Shown: positions 7,293-18,800 of the stretch, one piece after another | Layout: the number at the start of each line of letters is the position of its first letter | Position numbering within the stretch: the first letter of the stretch is position 1 | DNA from: Azophilus sp963663395 | Lineage (GTDB): Bacteria; Pseudomonadota; Gammaproteobacteria; Pseudomonadales; Azotimanducaceae | Length of the DNA stretch: 64,000 nucleotides | NCBI GenBank assembly: GCA_963663395.1 | Contig: OY760226.1 | Location: 2,356,001-2,420,000, forward strand | Reading direction: 5' to 3' | Position numbers and translations under genes: made by a program | The notes under the pieces: generated by a model | Told to the model about the DNA's origin: nothing | Seen by the model: only the letters and a program-made list of their open reading frames with translations | The model's database searches: none

Positions 7293-9982
7293 CGAACGCC
7301 ATGACGGCTGATACCGATGGCAGCGGCAATGTCGTCGTCGCGATCGGTCTCAAGCCGGCGAAGCACCTCGAGTTCGCGCTCGCTGATCCTGGGGGGAACC
7401 GTCGCCGGGGTCGCCCTGATGAGGGCGAGCAACCCTTCCGCGGTGTCCCGCAACGGCGAGTCCGGCTGTGCGTGCAGAAACCGCTCGACGACCGTCGCGG
7501 CGACCGCTCCTTCCCGCACCAGGGCCCGGGCGTAGTCCGTCTCGACGAACATTTCCAGGTAGGCAACGAGGTGCGCGATGGCCGCCGAACCTGCGCCCGA
7601 CCGTTCTTCCAGTTTCAAGCACAGCACGCGCACGCGCATCGCCGTGCGCTTCAGACCGCGTTTGGCCGCAACCTCGAGCATGGTCCGACCCAGGCGGCGG
7701 CCGGCGTCGAATTCGCCGACCGCGGTGCACAGGCGCAATCGCGCGCAAGTTACCGATTCCGCCTCGCGCCAACTTTGTCCGATCAGGTCGGCGCAAGCGG
7801 CGTCCGTTTCCGGCAACCCGCCGGCCGTCCAGGCTTGCCGCGCGTCTTCGGTCCGCCCCACATCGACCAGAAGGGATACGCGCTGCGCCGCCAGATGCCG
7901 CTCGAGCGCCGGATATCCGACGCGCAGTGTTTGCGCCCACAGGTCTTCCAGCAACTCAAGCGCAACGTCTGTCCCGCGGGTCGCCCGCTTGAGCTCCAGA
8001 GCGATGTCGGACGCTGCGAAATGCGCCGCGAGTTGCGCGCCGCGATGCATTTCCCGCGGCAATGATTCCCCAGCGTCCGCAACTTCCGTCAGGTTGCGCT
8101 CGATATCGAGTTCGCGGCGCAGAACGTTGGCAATCGATGCAAGCTGTGGCCCCGCCAGGAAACTCTTTCTGGCAAGACGGTGCCCACTGCGGTACCAGGA
8201 GAGCGCTTCCCGAACGCGGCCTTGGGCCATCGCGATCAGTCCGAACTGAACGTCGATCACGGAGGCCAACTCCGGTCGGCCGGCCCCCGCCAGTCGCCTG
8301 AGCCGTCGGCCGTGATCCATGGCCTCGTCAAACGAGGCGTGCAGGCCCAGATGGACACACTGGCACATCTCCCACCCCCACCGGACAACGGGGTCGAATG
8401 ACGGCGCCTCAACGAGGTGCCGGGCTTGCGTCATCATCGACTCCATTTCCTCCGTCAGCGCCGATTCGCAACCGAAAAACGACACCATGGCCTGCGCCAG
8501 ACAGGCATCCAGAAACAGATCGAGATCATCCGCCGAGGGCGCCTGGGGAAGCATGACCAGCACGGACCTCAGAACACGCCGCGCGTCCGGCAAGCGGCCG
8601 CGGGCGGCCAAGGCCACGCAGCGCACGGGCGCCAGGCGCGGGTGCTCGGCGATCAGCTCCCGGGAAAGAAGACGATCCGTCGCGACCAGCCGTTCCATGC
8701 CCTCGCGAAGCCACAGCCGTACGCCCCCGGCGTCGAGCAGGACCGTCGCGAGTAACGTCCCGTCCTCGGCTTGCGCCGCGTGCCGCATCGCTGCGACGAT
8801 CCGACCACGACGGGCCAGTGCAACAGCGATGTCGTGTTGAACGCGCCGGTATCGCAGCGGCGTATTCCGGCGCCGCCAGGCCACGCAATAGTCCCGGATC
8901 AACCCATGCAGTTGCCAGATCTCCGACCCGTTCGCGCGCACCGGCACCAGCAGACCATCGAGACCGCGCATCTCCCGCAAGCACCGCAGGGCGCCACGCG
9001 TGCCGAGCGCTTCCTCCACCAACTCGGCGTCCATCCAATCGAAAAGACCGACATCGAGCAGCAGTTCCCGTTCCGGTTCCGTGAAGCTGTACCAAAGACG
9101 GGACTCCACCCAGTTCTCGACGACATCGCGTACCACACGGTCGCTACCGGTCATGTCGGCCGGATTTTCATTGTGTCGAATGCGCAAGGCGATCGGCCAA
9201 CCGGCCGACATCGCCGCAACGCTGTCGAGGTCGCGGCGCGAGAGCCTGTGCCCGAAGAAACCCGCAATGTCCTTCCGGGTGAACCGCAGGTCCTCCGCGG
9301 TCAGGATTTCCGCATCGCTGCCGAGCACCGATTCGGATACGTCAAGGCCCGGCGGCAGTTCCCGGCCGGCGAGCGCCAAGTGGAGATTCGCCGGAGCGGC
9401 GCGCACCAGAAAATTGACGTGCGCCACCAACGCCGGGTCCGTCAGCCGTTCTACCTCGTCAAGCCCAAGCACCACCGGACCGCCATACGCCGCCACCGCG
9501 CGCATCAAAAGAGCCGTGCACGGGTACGGCGAATGGGGATCGGCTTTGTCCGAATCTAACGGCACCAGGATGTCCATGCCGGCCAGATCGAACGCGTATG
9601 CAAGATACGCATCGAGCATGGCCGGCTCGTCCCGTCCGTCCAGTGTCAGCCAGGCGACCGGAGTGCCGCTCTCGACTGCGTCGCGGCAGCACTCGGCAAG
9701 CAAGCTCGTTTTGCCGAACCCGCCGGGGGCGATCAACAGCGTCAGGCGCCGGGCGGTCGGCAGACACCGTTGTGTCAGTGCATCGCGGCGGAAGAAGCTC
9801 GACGACCGAACCGGAATGGTCGATCGATGGCCGAGTAGCCACAGCGGTGTTTCGGGTGCCGTTGACTGAACCGTCGCCCCCGCGCGTCCTCGCGCCGGAT
9901 CTTTTTCGGCAGGATTGTCAGGTTCCGACACGATTTCGCGCCTCACGTTCGCAAGCGGCTCGAACGTGATGCCGGAATCCAC
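7193..9982 (-). CDS. MalT-like large LuxR-family regulator (LuxR1)
   Basis: A 929-aa ATP-binding LuxR regulator. Walker A is APGGFGKT at residues 85-92; a Walker B-like VVLGLDEVERL follows, then the NB-ARC-like region (SAGWPIALRIR). The long middle (about 400-840) is helical, TPR-like. The C-terminal LuxR helix-turn-helix (about 862-925) reads ISERELEVLRRLE and later RYRLRSIFGKLGV. The start is GTG 9982. It is divergent from the giant operon beginning at 10465 and is its likely regulator. It is a clear paralogue of the regulator at 53749-56637. Known MalT-type proteins integrate a small ligand, ATP and DNA binding; the ligand here is unknown. Confidence 0.85.
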   Translation of the reverse strand: MDSGITFEPLANVRREIVSEPDNPAEKDPARGRAGATVQSTAPETPLWLLGHRSTIPVRSSSFFRRDALTQRCLPTARRLTLLIAPGGFGKTSLLAECCRDAVESGTPVAWLTLDGRDEPAMLDAYLAYAFDLAGMDILVPLDSDKADPHSPYPCTALLMRAVAAYGGPVVLGLDEVERLTDPALVAHVNFLVRAAPANLHLALAGRELPPGLDVSESVLGSDAEILTAEDLRFTRKDIAGFFGHRLSRRDLDSVAAMSAGWPIALRIRHNENPADMTGSDRVVRDVVENWVESRLWYSFTEPERELLLDVGLFDWMDAELVEEALGTRGALRCLREMRGLDGLLVPVRANGSEIWQLHGLIRDYCVAWRRRNTPLRYRRVQHDIAVALARRGRIVAAMRHAAQAEDGTLLATVLLDAGGVRLWLREGMERLVATDRLLSRELIAEHPRLAPVRCVALAARGRLPDARRVLRSVLVMLPQAPSADDLDLFLDACLAQAMVSFFGCESALTEEMESMMTQARHLVEAPSFDPVVRWGWEMCQCVHLGLHASFDEAMDHGRRLRRLAGAGRPELASVIDVQFGLIAMAQGRVREALSWYRSGHRLARKSFLAGPQLASIANVLRRELDIERNLTEVADAGESLPREMHRGAQLAAHFAASDIALELKRATRGTDVALELLEDLWAQTLRVGYPALERHLAAQRVSLLVDVGRTEDARQAWTAGGLPETDAACADLIGQSWREAESVTCARLRLCTAVGEFDAGRRLGRTMLEVAAKRGLKRTAMRVRVLCLKLEERSGAGSAAIAHLVAYLEMFVETDYARALVREGAVAATVVERFLHAQPDSPLRDTAEGLLALIRATPATVPPRISERELEVLRRLETDRDDDIAAAIGISRHGVRYRLRSIFGKLGVHTRRKAVARARALGILPPAE

Positions 9983-10464
9983 CGGCAGCCGGCAGCCTGC
10001 TCAGACTCCGACTCCGGTTGGCTCCAACGATCGATTGCGTCCGGAATCTGCGCCATTTCATATCCGACAGGCGGCTACCTGCAGCGTGTGGTCGAATGCG
10101 CCTACAGTCATAACTTGGTAGTCCTTGGAGTAGCCAAACTAGTATATCCACATGGCCTCGACAAACTAAATCCGACGGGTTGGTCGATTGGACTGTCACG
10201 GCCCGTTCCGGGGGTTGCAAGCTCACTGCCTCGTTGCTCTCGATGAAGGCACGAAGCTGCCCGATGGTGCGTGGCCGCCGCATTTGGATGTCGACGATGC
10301 CGCCAATCCGATGCGCCTGACATCCCTTCACCCCCACTTCGCGTTGGCATCAACCCACCGCTCGCCCTCACCGTACGTTGGAGAGTGCGAACTCTTGACG
10401 ACCGCGTCGGTTGAATAGAGGATGGGCGGACTCGGAGTGTGGTGCCCACCGAGGATCTAGCGAT
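9983..10464. other. Intergenic control region between LuxR1 and giant operon
   Basis: These 480 bases separate the divergent regulator and operon and must hold both promoters. I did not find a convincing -35/-10 pair. Around 10235-10337 the minus strand reads a short protein-like segment (VDIQMRRPRTIGQLRAFIES) with no intact gene around it, possibly a gene remnant. GAGG at 10451-10454 precedes the chosen start of the first operon gene by 10 bases. Confidence 0.3.
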
Positions 10465-12864
10465 ATGGGGCGGGGGGTCGAGGAAGTGAGTTTCCCCACA
10501 GAATACGCAAGGGAACGCAGTCGCCGGCGCATCGCCCTGTTGCCGTCGGCTGTCCGCCGGGGCGCCCCGCGTCGGCTGTGGTTGTGCGGCGTGGTCATCG
10601 CATGTTGCGCGGTTGCAGGCGCAGCCCAAGCGCAGGCGGAAAGCGGCTTGGTCTCCTTCACGGTCGGCGACGATGACCGGGTGCGGATCGAGGTGCCGAG
10701 CGCGACGGACCGCTACCATGTTCTGTACTACCGCACATCGGCGGACGACCCGGCCACGGAGCGAGCCGTAGCGCTGCACCCGGGTGTGTCGGGCAGCATC
10801 GAGCTGAGCGAGCCGCTGCGTGTCGGATCGGGCGGGGCGTACCGGGTGGCGACCTACTCGACGGCCGCGCCGGGCGACACGGACGCCGACGGCACGGACG
10901 ACCTGGCGGAACTCGGCCGAGTCGAGGCGGGCGATCGGGCACCGTTGAATCGCGCGACGCCGATCGCAAGCGGGGATGGCGCGGTTGCGATACCCAGTCT
11001 GGCGACGTTCCAGAGGCTGTCCTACCAGGGCACGAACGTGCCCGATTGGGACCCTCACCTTCGCGGCATGGAGTACGTCAAATTCCACGTATCCTTTTCG
11101 CTGGGGCCGAACCCGGCGCTTTTTTTCATCGACACGAACCGTTGGAACAACCACCTGTTCTTCACGAACTCGGTGCTCGGCCTGGATGACGGCAAGGTTC
11201 TGGCGAACAGGGACATGCGCGGAGAGATTGTCTATCACCCGAACCTCGTGGCGCCGAGCGGGGACGTGGGCACGTTCCGCTACACGTACGACCCGAAAGC
11301 TCGCTTGGAGTTCGCGGACGTGGCGAAGGCCCACGAGATGATCGCGGCCAGCATGCCATTTCTGCGCAACAACCTGGTGTACTACCCGTCCCGCCGTGCG
11401 AAAGAACGCTACAAGGCGCAGAAGGCCCGGTACGATGCTTCCCGCGTACCGGTGTACCTCGACGAGAAGGTGTTCGAGGAGAACGTGTTCGCGGTGCTGA
11501 ACGCGGCGGTGGGCTACGGTCTCTTGCGGGTGCTGCCGGCTGGCGAGCGGCCGACCTTCCGGGACATCGTCGTACTGAGCCACTTGCCGAACGAGCTGTC
11601 GGCGGTTGCCGGGGTGGTCTCGCTGGAGCGACAGACGCCTTTGTCGCACGTCAACCTGCGCGCCGTCCAGGACGGGGTACCGAACGCGTACATCGGCAAC
11701 GCCATGGACGATCCGGCGATCGCGGGACTCATCGGCAAGTACGTCCGGTTCGAGGTGGCGGCGGATCCCCAGCAACGGTTCGAGTGGACCGACGCCGCGA
11801 CCGGCGAGGCGGTGTCGCGCGCCGGCTTCTCGATCGCCGAATCGACGGCGGCGGCGGTGACGGCACACCACGAGGCGCGGCGCCCCGATGCGGCGCAGAC
11901 GCCGGTTCGGGATCTGTCGACGACCACTTACAGCGACCTCGACGATATCGTCTTCGACGACTCGGACGCATTCGGCGTGAAAGCGGCGAACGTCGCGGTG
12001 CTGCGGACATTGGAGCTGGACGATGTCGAGGTGCCGGACGGCTACGCGTTGCCTTTCTACTATTACGACGAGTTCATGAAGCACAACAGCTTCTACGACG
12101 ACATCGACGACATGCTGGCCGATCCTGACTTCCAGGGGGACATCGACACGCGCGACGCCGAGCTGAAGAAGCTGCGTAAGCGCATCGAGAACGGCGCCGT
12201 GCCGGAGTGGATGGACAAGTCACTTGCGTCACTGCAGGCGCTCTTCCCGACGGGCACGTCGATCCGCGCTCGCTCGAGCACCAACAACGAAGACCTGCCT
12301 GACTTCAGCGGCGCCGGGCTCTACGACTCCGTCACGCACCACCCGAGCGAAGGTCACCTTGCGCAGTCGGTGAAACAGGTGTTTGCGAGCCTGTGGAACC
12401 TGCGCGCGTTCGAGGAGCGCGAGTTTTACCGGGTGGACCACAAGTTGGCGGCGATGGGGGTTCTGCTGCATCCGAACTTCGCGGACGAGCAGGCCAACGG
12501 CGTGGCCGTTTCCGACGATCCGGTGTACGGCACGGACGGTGCGTACTACGTGAACGTGCAGCCTGGGGAGGAGCTGGTGACAAACCCGTCGGCGGCGGCG
12601 GTGCCGGAGGAACTGCTGTTGAGCGACGTCGAGGAGGGCTTCGAGACGGCGGTGGTGAGCCGGTCGAATCTGGTGGCGGACGACGTGCGGGTGCTGAGCG
12701 AGGCGCACACCGCCACGCTTCACGCGGCGTTGCGGATCATCCACACCCGGTTCGCCGCGCTCTACGACGTCGGTGCGGAGGACGAGTTTGCGATGGAGGT
12801 CGAGTTCAAGGTCACCGCGGCGAACGCACTGGCAATCAAGCAGGCACGGCCTTGGGTGTACTGA
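10465..12864 (+). CDS. Exported PEP/pyruvate-binding (PPDK N-terminal-like) domain protein
   Basis: The chosen start is ATG 10465 (799 aa); a TTG at 10411 is in frame. The N-terminus has a basic stretch and a hydrophobic core, RRLWLCGVVIACCAVAG followed by AQAQA, a Sec signal peptide. The mature part starts with a beta-rich domain. The C-terminal part, from about residue 600, matches the ATP-grasp domain of PEP synthase and pyruvate phosphate dikinase: IRARSSTNNEDLPDFSGAGL, later VKQVFASLWNLRAFEEREFY, AMGVLLHPNF and a final AIKQARPWVY. Such domains are normally cytoplasmic phosphotransferases; here it is exported, so its role is unclear. The stop overlaps the next start as TGATG, so the two genes are translationally coupled. 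Confidence 0.75.
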   Translation: MGRGVEEVSFPTEYARERSRRRIALLPSAVRRGAPRRLWLCGVVIACCAVAGAAQAQAESGLVSFTVGDDDRVRIEVPSATDRYHVLYYRTSADDPATERAVALHPGVSGSIELSEPLRVGSGGAYRVATYSTAAPGDTDADGTDDLAELGRVEAGDRAPLNRATPIASGDGAVAIPSLATFQRLSYQGTNVPDWDPHLRGMEYVKFHVSFSLGPNPALFFIDTNRWNNHLFFTNSVLGLDDGKVLANRDMRGEIVYHPNLVAPSGDVGTFRYTYDPKARLEFADVAKAHEMIAASMPFLRNNLVYYPSRRAKERYKAQKARYDASRVPVYLDEKVFEENVFAVLNAAVGYGLLRVLPAGERPTFRDIVVLSHLPNELSAVAGVVSLERQTPLSHVNLRAVQDGVPNAYIGNAMDDPAIAGLIGKYVRFEVAADPQQRFEWTDAATGEAVSRAGFSIAESTAAAVTAHHEARRPDAAQTPVRDLSTTTYSDLDDIVFDDSDAFGVKAANVAVLRTLELDDVEVPDGYALPFYYYDEFMKHNSFYDDIDDMLADPDFQGDIDTRDAELKKLRKRIENGAVPEWMDKSLASLQALFPTGTSIRARSSTNNEDLPDFSGAGLYDSVTHHPSEGHLAQSVKQVFASLWNLRAFEEREFYRVDHKLAAMGVLLHPNFADEQANGVAVSDDPVYGTDGAYYVNVQPGEELVTNPSAAAVPEELLLSDVEEGFETAVVSRSNLVADDVRVLSEAHTATLHAALRIIHTRFAALYDVGAEDEFAMEVEFKVTAANALAIKQARPWVY

Positions 12865-15800
12865 TGCCTGCGGGGCGTCGCCCGCCACCGCGCGCGTCGC
12901 GGCCGGCGCTGATCGCGTGTCTCGTCGGCGCGGCGTTGGCGGTGAGTGTCGAGACGACAGCCGCACGCACGGTAACCGCCGCCACCGTGCAGCACGCCGG
13001 CTCGGACGGCGAGTTCGCGTCGGTCACGATGGGGGACGCGGGAACGGACGGCGATGCAGTGGCGGGCGACGGCGTGTTCACCGCGCGAGTGCCGGCTTAC
13101 GACGACGAGCTGCCACGCTACCGCTTCACCTATACCCTGACCGTTGAGCAGTCCGACGAAGAAGTGGACGTGGGCACAACCCCCACGACGCTCGTGATCA
13201 ACGAACTCATGGCGTCCAACAGTGGGACCTTCGAGGATCCCCAAGGGGATCAGGACGACTGGATCGAACTGCTGAACTGGGGCTCGGAGAGCATCGACCT
13301 GTCGGGAATGTACCTGTCGGACCGGACGTCGAGGCCGTTGAAGTGGCAGTTCCCGGACGGTACGTCGATCGCGCCGGGCGGTTACCTGCTGGTCTGGGCG
13401 GACGACGACTCCGGCGACACCCCGGGGCTGCACACGAACTTCAAGCTCTCTGCCGGCGGCGAGAGCGTCGTGCTTTCGGATCTCGATGCCCGCGACAACG
13501 CAGTCATCGACAGCGTGGACTTTCCCGCGCTCGCCACGGACGTGTCGTATGGCCGGGCGCCGGAAGCGACCGGGGCGTTCGGCACGCTCGAGGTCGCCTC
13601 GCCGGGGCGACCGACGCCGGTCGCTCCGGAGGTTGCCATCTCCGCGGACGGGCCGGTCACCGAGGGCGGCACGGCGAGCTTCACGGTGAGTGCGGCGCCA
13701 CCCCCGGGCGACGCGCTCGTGGTGAGCGTGGCGGTTACGCAGGGCGCGGGCCAGGACTACCTTCCGTCTAACCCGCCATCTTCGGTAACCATACCCGCCG
13801 GTGCAGGCGAGGCGTCGCTCGGCGTCGAGATTCCGAACGACCAAGTGGATGAGCCGAACGGCGTGATCAAGGCGACGCTCGCTCACGGAGACGGCTACGT
13901 GGTTGGCTCGGCGGCGAGCGCGAGTCTGAGCGTGCGCGACGACGACGCAACTCCGGCGGCGGGCACGGTAGTCATCAACGAGTTGATGGCGTCGAACGGC
14001 AGCACGGTCGCGGATCCACAGGGCGACTTCGATGACTGGATCGAACTGCTCAACATGACGGCTGCACAGATCGACCTGTCGGGCATGTACCTGTCCGACA
14101 GTCGTGCCAACCCCAAGAAGTGGCGCTTCCCCGACGGCACGACCCTGTTGGCCGGGGGACGTCTGCTCGTGTGGGCGGACGACGACGCCGAGGACAGTCC
14201 GGGCGTGCACACGAACTTCAAGCTCTCAGCCGGTGGGGAGAGCGTTCTGCTGTCGGATACCGACGACAACGGCAACGCCGTGATCGACGCGGTGGACTAC
14301 CCTGAGCTGGCCCGGAACGAGTCGTACGCCAGGGTGCCGGAGGGTACGGGTTCGTTTCAGGTGACCTCCGCTGCAACGCCGGCCGTGTTGCTGGTGACGC
14401 TCGAGGCGGACGTGTCGTCGGTACTCGAGGGGGCTGCGGCCCGCTTCACGGCCCGGCTGTCCGCGGGGGAACCGGGGGCGCTGGAGGTGGGTGTAGCGGT
14501 GACGGAGGACGGCAGCTTCGTGTCGGGCACCGCGCCTGTTTCGGTGACGTTTGCGGCCGGTTCGACGACGGCGTCGCTCGTGGTGGCGACGGGGCTCGAC
14601 GCGGTCGTGGAAGGGAACGGCGCGGTGACAGCGACGTTGCTCGAGGGGGCAGGCTATGCCCTGGGCTCCCCGGCATCGGCGACGATCACGGTGGCGGACG
14701 ACGACACCGCTGACTGGAACGTGACGGCGACGCCCGCGGAGATCGCCGAGGGCGAATCGGCGACGGTGGAACTTGCGATCGCGAACGGTGTGACGTTTGC
14801 GGTGACGCAGACGCTGGAGTTGGCGGTGACGGGTGATGTCGATGCGTCGGACTACACGCTGGTCCCGACGCGGCTGGCGTTGGCGGCCGGAACGAGTTCA
14901 ACGGCTGCGACGCTGGCTGCGACGTTGGATGAAGCGGTTGAAGCGCCGGAGACGGCGACGCTTACGGCGCGCATCGGCGGCGAGGCGATCGGCTCGGCGA
15001 CGGTGACGATGAAACGCGCGACGGCCCCGCTGACGGCGCGGTGGGACTCGGTGCCTTGGTCTCATGCCGGCGCGGATACGAGGGTGACGTTGCGGCTCGC
15101 GTTCAGCGAGGCGCCACGGATCGAGTCCGCGACACTGCGTGACGAGATCTTCGAGGTGACAGGCGGTGGCGTGGTCAACGCGCGGCGGGTGGACGGTCGC
15201 AACGACGTTTGGGACATCGAGTTTGCAGTGGCGACCGATGAGGAACTGGTGGTAACGCTGCCGGCGACGACCGACTGCGCAGCGGTCGGCGCGGTGTGCA
15301 CAACGGACGGAAGGAAGCTGTCGGCGACTCTGGAGACGCGCGTGCCGGGACTCCAGGCTGCTCCGGCGGTGAGAGGGGTGCCACAAGTTGGGCAGTGGTT
15401 GACGGCGGATACGGCCGATGAGCGGCTGCCGGGTGTGGGCTACCAGTGGCACCGTGATGGCATCGCGATCGCGGGAGCGACGGGGCCGGCGTACCTGCTG
15501 AGGGCGGCGGACACCGGGGCGATGCTGACGGTGCGTGTATCGCAGGGTGCGCGCACGGCAACGACCGCGGCAACGATCCCGATCTGGGGCGCGCCGGGGA
15601 GCCCGCTGGTGAGTGCGGGGGAGGAAGAGTTGCTGGGGACGCTGTTGACCGTGGGTTCGACGGACGCGGACCGGCAGTCGCTGGGCGGCTATGGCCGGCT
15701 GTCGCAGGCAGCGTTCGGTTCGCTGGATTCGACGGTGCTGCGGGTCGGCGCGGCGGAGCACGAGGTGACGGCGGCGGTGTTGAACGACACGGGTATGTTT

Positions 15801-18800
15801 GCGCTGGGGACCCAGCCGGCGGTTGGCGATGCGCGGGGCTGGTCGGTGTACTGGGACGGTTACCGGATCGATGGGCTGTCGCTTAAGCAGTCGAGCGAGG
15901 GCGATTCGTGGATCGGCCAGACGCCGCAGGCGCCGACGGCCTACGGGCGCTACCTGGACGGCTCGTCGGACGGCGTGCGGGTATCGCTGTCGATCCGGCG
16001 CGCGCTGCCGGCGGCGACCGTGGCGGCGGTTGGGGAGTCGGTGGACGAAGGGTCTGCGGCGTCGTTCGAGGTGGCGCTTGGCCGGGCGGCGGCCGCGGCG
16101 CTGGAGATTGCGGTGGAGGTCGCCGTCGAGGGCGATGTCGTGTCCGGGGACCTGCCGTCGGCGGTGACGGTGCCCGCGGGGTTGACCACGGCGACGCTGG
16201 CGGTGGGGACGGACGACGATTCGGTGGTTGAGGGCGACGGCACGGTGACGGTGACGCTGACATCGGGCGAGGGCTATGCGCTCGGCGAGGCGTCGTCGGC
16301 GCGCGTGGCGGTGGCGGACGACGATCTGGCGGAGTGGACGGTGACGGTTGAACCCTCGGAGATCGAGGAAGGCGGCAGCGCGACCCTGACCGTGTCGATC
16401 GGCAACGGCGTGACGTACGCGCAGGCGCAGACGATCGGGCTGTCGGTGGACGGCGAGGTGTCGGCGTCGGACTACACGCTGCCGCCGGCGGGGCTGACGC
16501 TGGCCGGCGGGGCGACGCAGGCAACGGCGCTGCTTGGCGCGGTGGACGACGAGGAGGAGGAGCCTTCGGAGAGTGCGACAGTGACGGTGAGTGTCGACGG
16601 CGAGGAGGTGGGGTCGGCGACGTTGACGGTGCTTGCAAGCGACCCGGTGTCGGGACTGTGGCTTGCCGCGGCGGAGACGCTCGAGAAGATCGAGGCCATC
16701 GAGGACGGCGGGACGTTGATGGTGGGCAGCGACACGCCGGCGCGGACGACGCTTCTTGCCCAGGCGGGGGTATCTCCGAGCGCGGTTCGCCTGGAACTCT
16801 CGGGGCCGGTTTCCGCTACGCGCTCCGACGCGGAAGCGCCCTACACGCTGCACGGACCGGGCGACGCCATGGCGTTGGTGCCGGGGGACTACCGTGCGAC
16901 CGTGACCGTGATCGGAGACGAGGCTGTCGAGCAGGACTCGGAGACGCACAGCGCCGCGTTCGCGGTGCGGCGCTGGGCGCGCGCGGCGGGCCGCGACATA
17001 TCGACGCTGGAGGCGGCGGGCAACACCGATCCGCAGGGTCTGTGGGGCGACGGGGAGACACTGTGGGTGGCGGACTACCTCGGCGGCCGGGTGTACGCCT
17101 ATGCGCTCGCTGACGGGGGGCGGTTGCCGGAGCGGGAGATCGACACGGGGGCGAGCGGCAATGCGCGCCCGGTGGGGCTGTGGTCCAACGGCGAGACACT
17201 GTGGGCGGGCGACTCGGAGGATGGCCGGTTGTACGCCTACGGTCTGGCGGACGGGGAGCGGCAGCCGGATCGGGACGTGGATCTGGGCGGCGGCTCGGTG
17301 CTGGACGTGTGGGGTGACGGGGCGACGCTGTGGGTCCTGCAGGGGGGCCGCGGCGGCGTTGCCGCGTATGGCCTGGACGGTACGCGGCAGCCGCAGCGGG
17401 ACGTTGCGCTGGATGCGGTGAACGGTTGGCCGACGGGTCTGTGGTCGGACGGCGCGCGCCTGCTGGTGACGGACGTCGGGAGGCGGCCCTGGCTGTACGT
17501 GTACCGGGACGGCGCGCTGTCGCCGGCCGAAGGCCTGGGCCTGTCGTCCGGGGGGGAGTTTCCGCAGGTGCCGTGGTCGGACGGACAGACGCTGTGGGTG
17601 GCGGACGATCAGAGCGCGACGCTGCACAGTTACGCACTGGAGCCGCCGTCGTCGAACGCGACGCTGACGCTGCTGCGCCTGTCGAACGTGGCTCTTGACG
17701 CCTATGCGCCGCTGACGACGCGGTATGCGGGAGAGACCGTGGCGGCGCGGACGACGCTGACGGCGTACGGGGCAGCGGGTGCGCGCCTGGAGATCACGCC
17801 CGAGGATGCGGATACGGCAGCGCCGGGCCACCAGGTGGACCTCGCGGAGGGGGCGAACGAGATTCGGGTGACGGTGACGGCGGCGGACGGTACGACGACA
17901 CGGATGTACGCGGTCACGGTAACGCGGCCTGCCGAGTCGGCGGCGGCTGACGCGCGGCTGAGCGCCCTGACACTGCGGGATGTGGAACTCGACGGGTTCG
18001 ACAGCGACGTGTACGAGTACTGGGCGACGGCCGGTTCGGAGGTTGCGGCGACGGTGGTCGGCGCCACGCCGCTGCAGGAGTCGGCTGTCGTCACGGTCAC
18101 GCCGGAGGATGCGGATGCCCAGACGCCGGGTCACCAGGTGGCACTCGCGGAGGGGGCGAACGAGATTCGGGTGACGGTGACGGCGGCGGACGAGACGACG
18201 ACGCGAACCTATGCGGTGACGGTGACGCGCGCGGCGGTGCCGCTGACGGCGCGTTGGGCGGCGCTGCCGGAGCGCCATGACGGTGCGGCGACGGTGCGGC
18301 TGCGCGTTGCGTTCAGCGAGCCGGTCACGACGGGCTTTGCGGCGCTGCGTGACCACGCGTTCGAGGTGACGAACGGGTCGCTGACGGATGCACGGCGGGT
18401 GGACGGTCGCAGCGACCTGCGCGAGCTCGACGTGCTGCCGGCGTCGGACGCGGAGCTGGTCCTGGTACTGCCGGTGACGACGGATTGCGCGGCGGTCGGC
18501 GCGGTCTGCACAGCGTCCTACAAGCCGCTGTCGAACCGGCTGGAGGCACGCATTCCAGGCAGTGCCGGCCCGGAAGAGCCGGCCGTGGCGGTGACGTTGA
18601 CGGCCGATGCGGCCTCGGTGACCGAAGGCACGGCGGCGGCGTTCACGGCGACGTTGTCGGAGGCGCTGTCGGGTCCGTTGACAGTACCGGTGACGGTGAC
18701 GTCGGCGGGCGAGGTGCTGAGCGGTACGCCGCCTGCGTCGGTGACGTTTGCAGCAGGCGATACGAGTGCGACGCTTGAGGTGCCGACGGACGACGATTCG

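Noticed and set aside
12393..12863. Upstream in-frame extension of gene B
   Set aside because: It overlaps the ATP-grasp gene in another frame and reads as Gly/Arg-rich noise; the ATG at 12864 is followed by a proper signal peptide.
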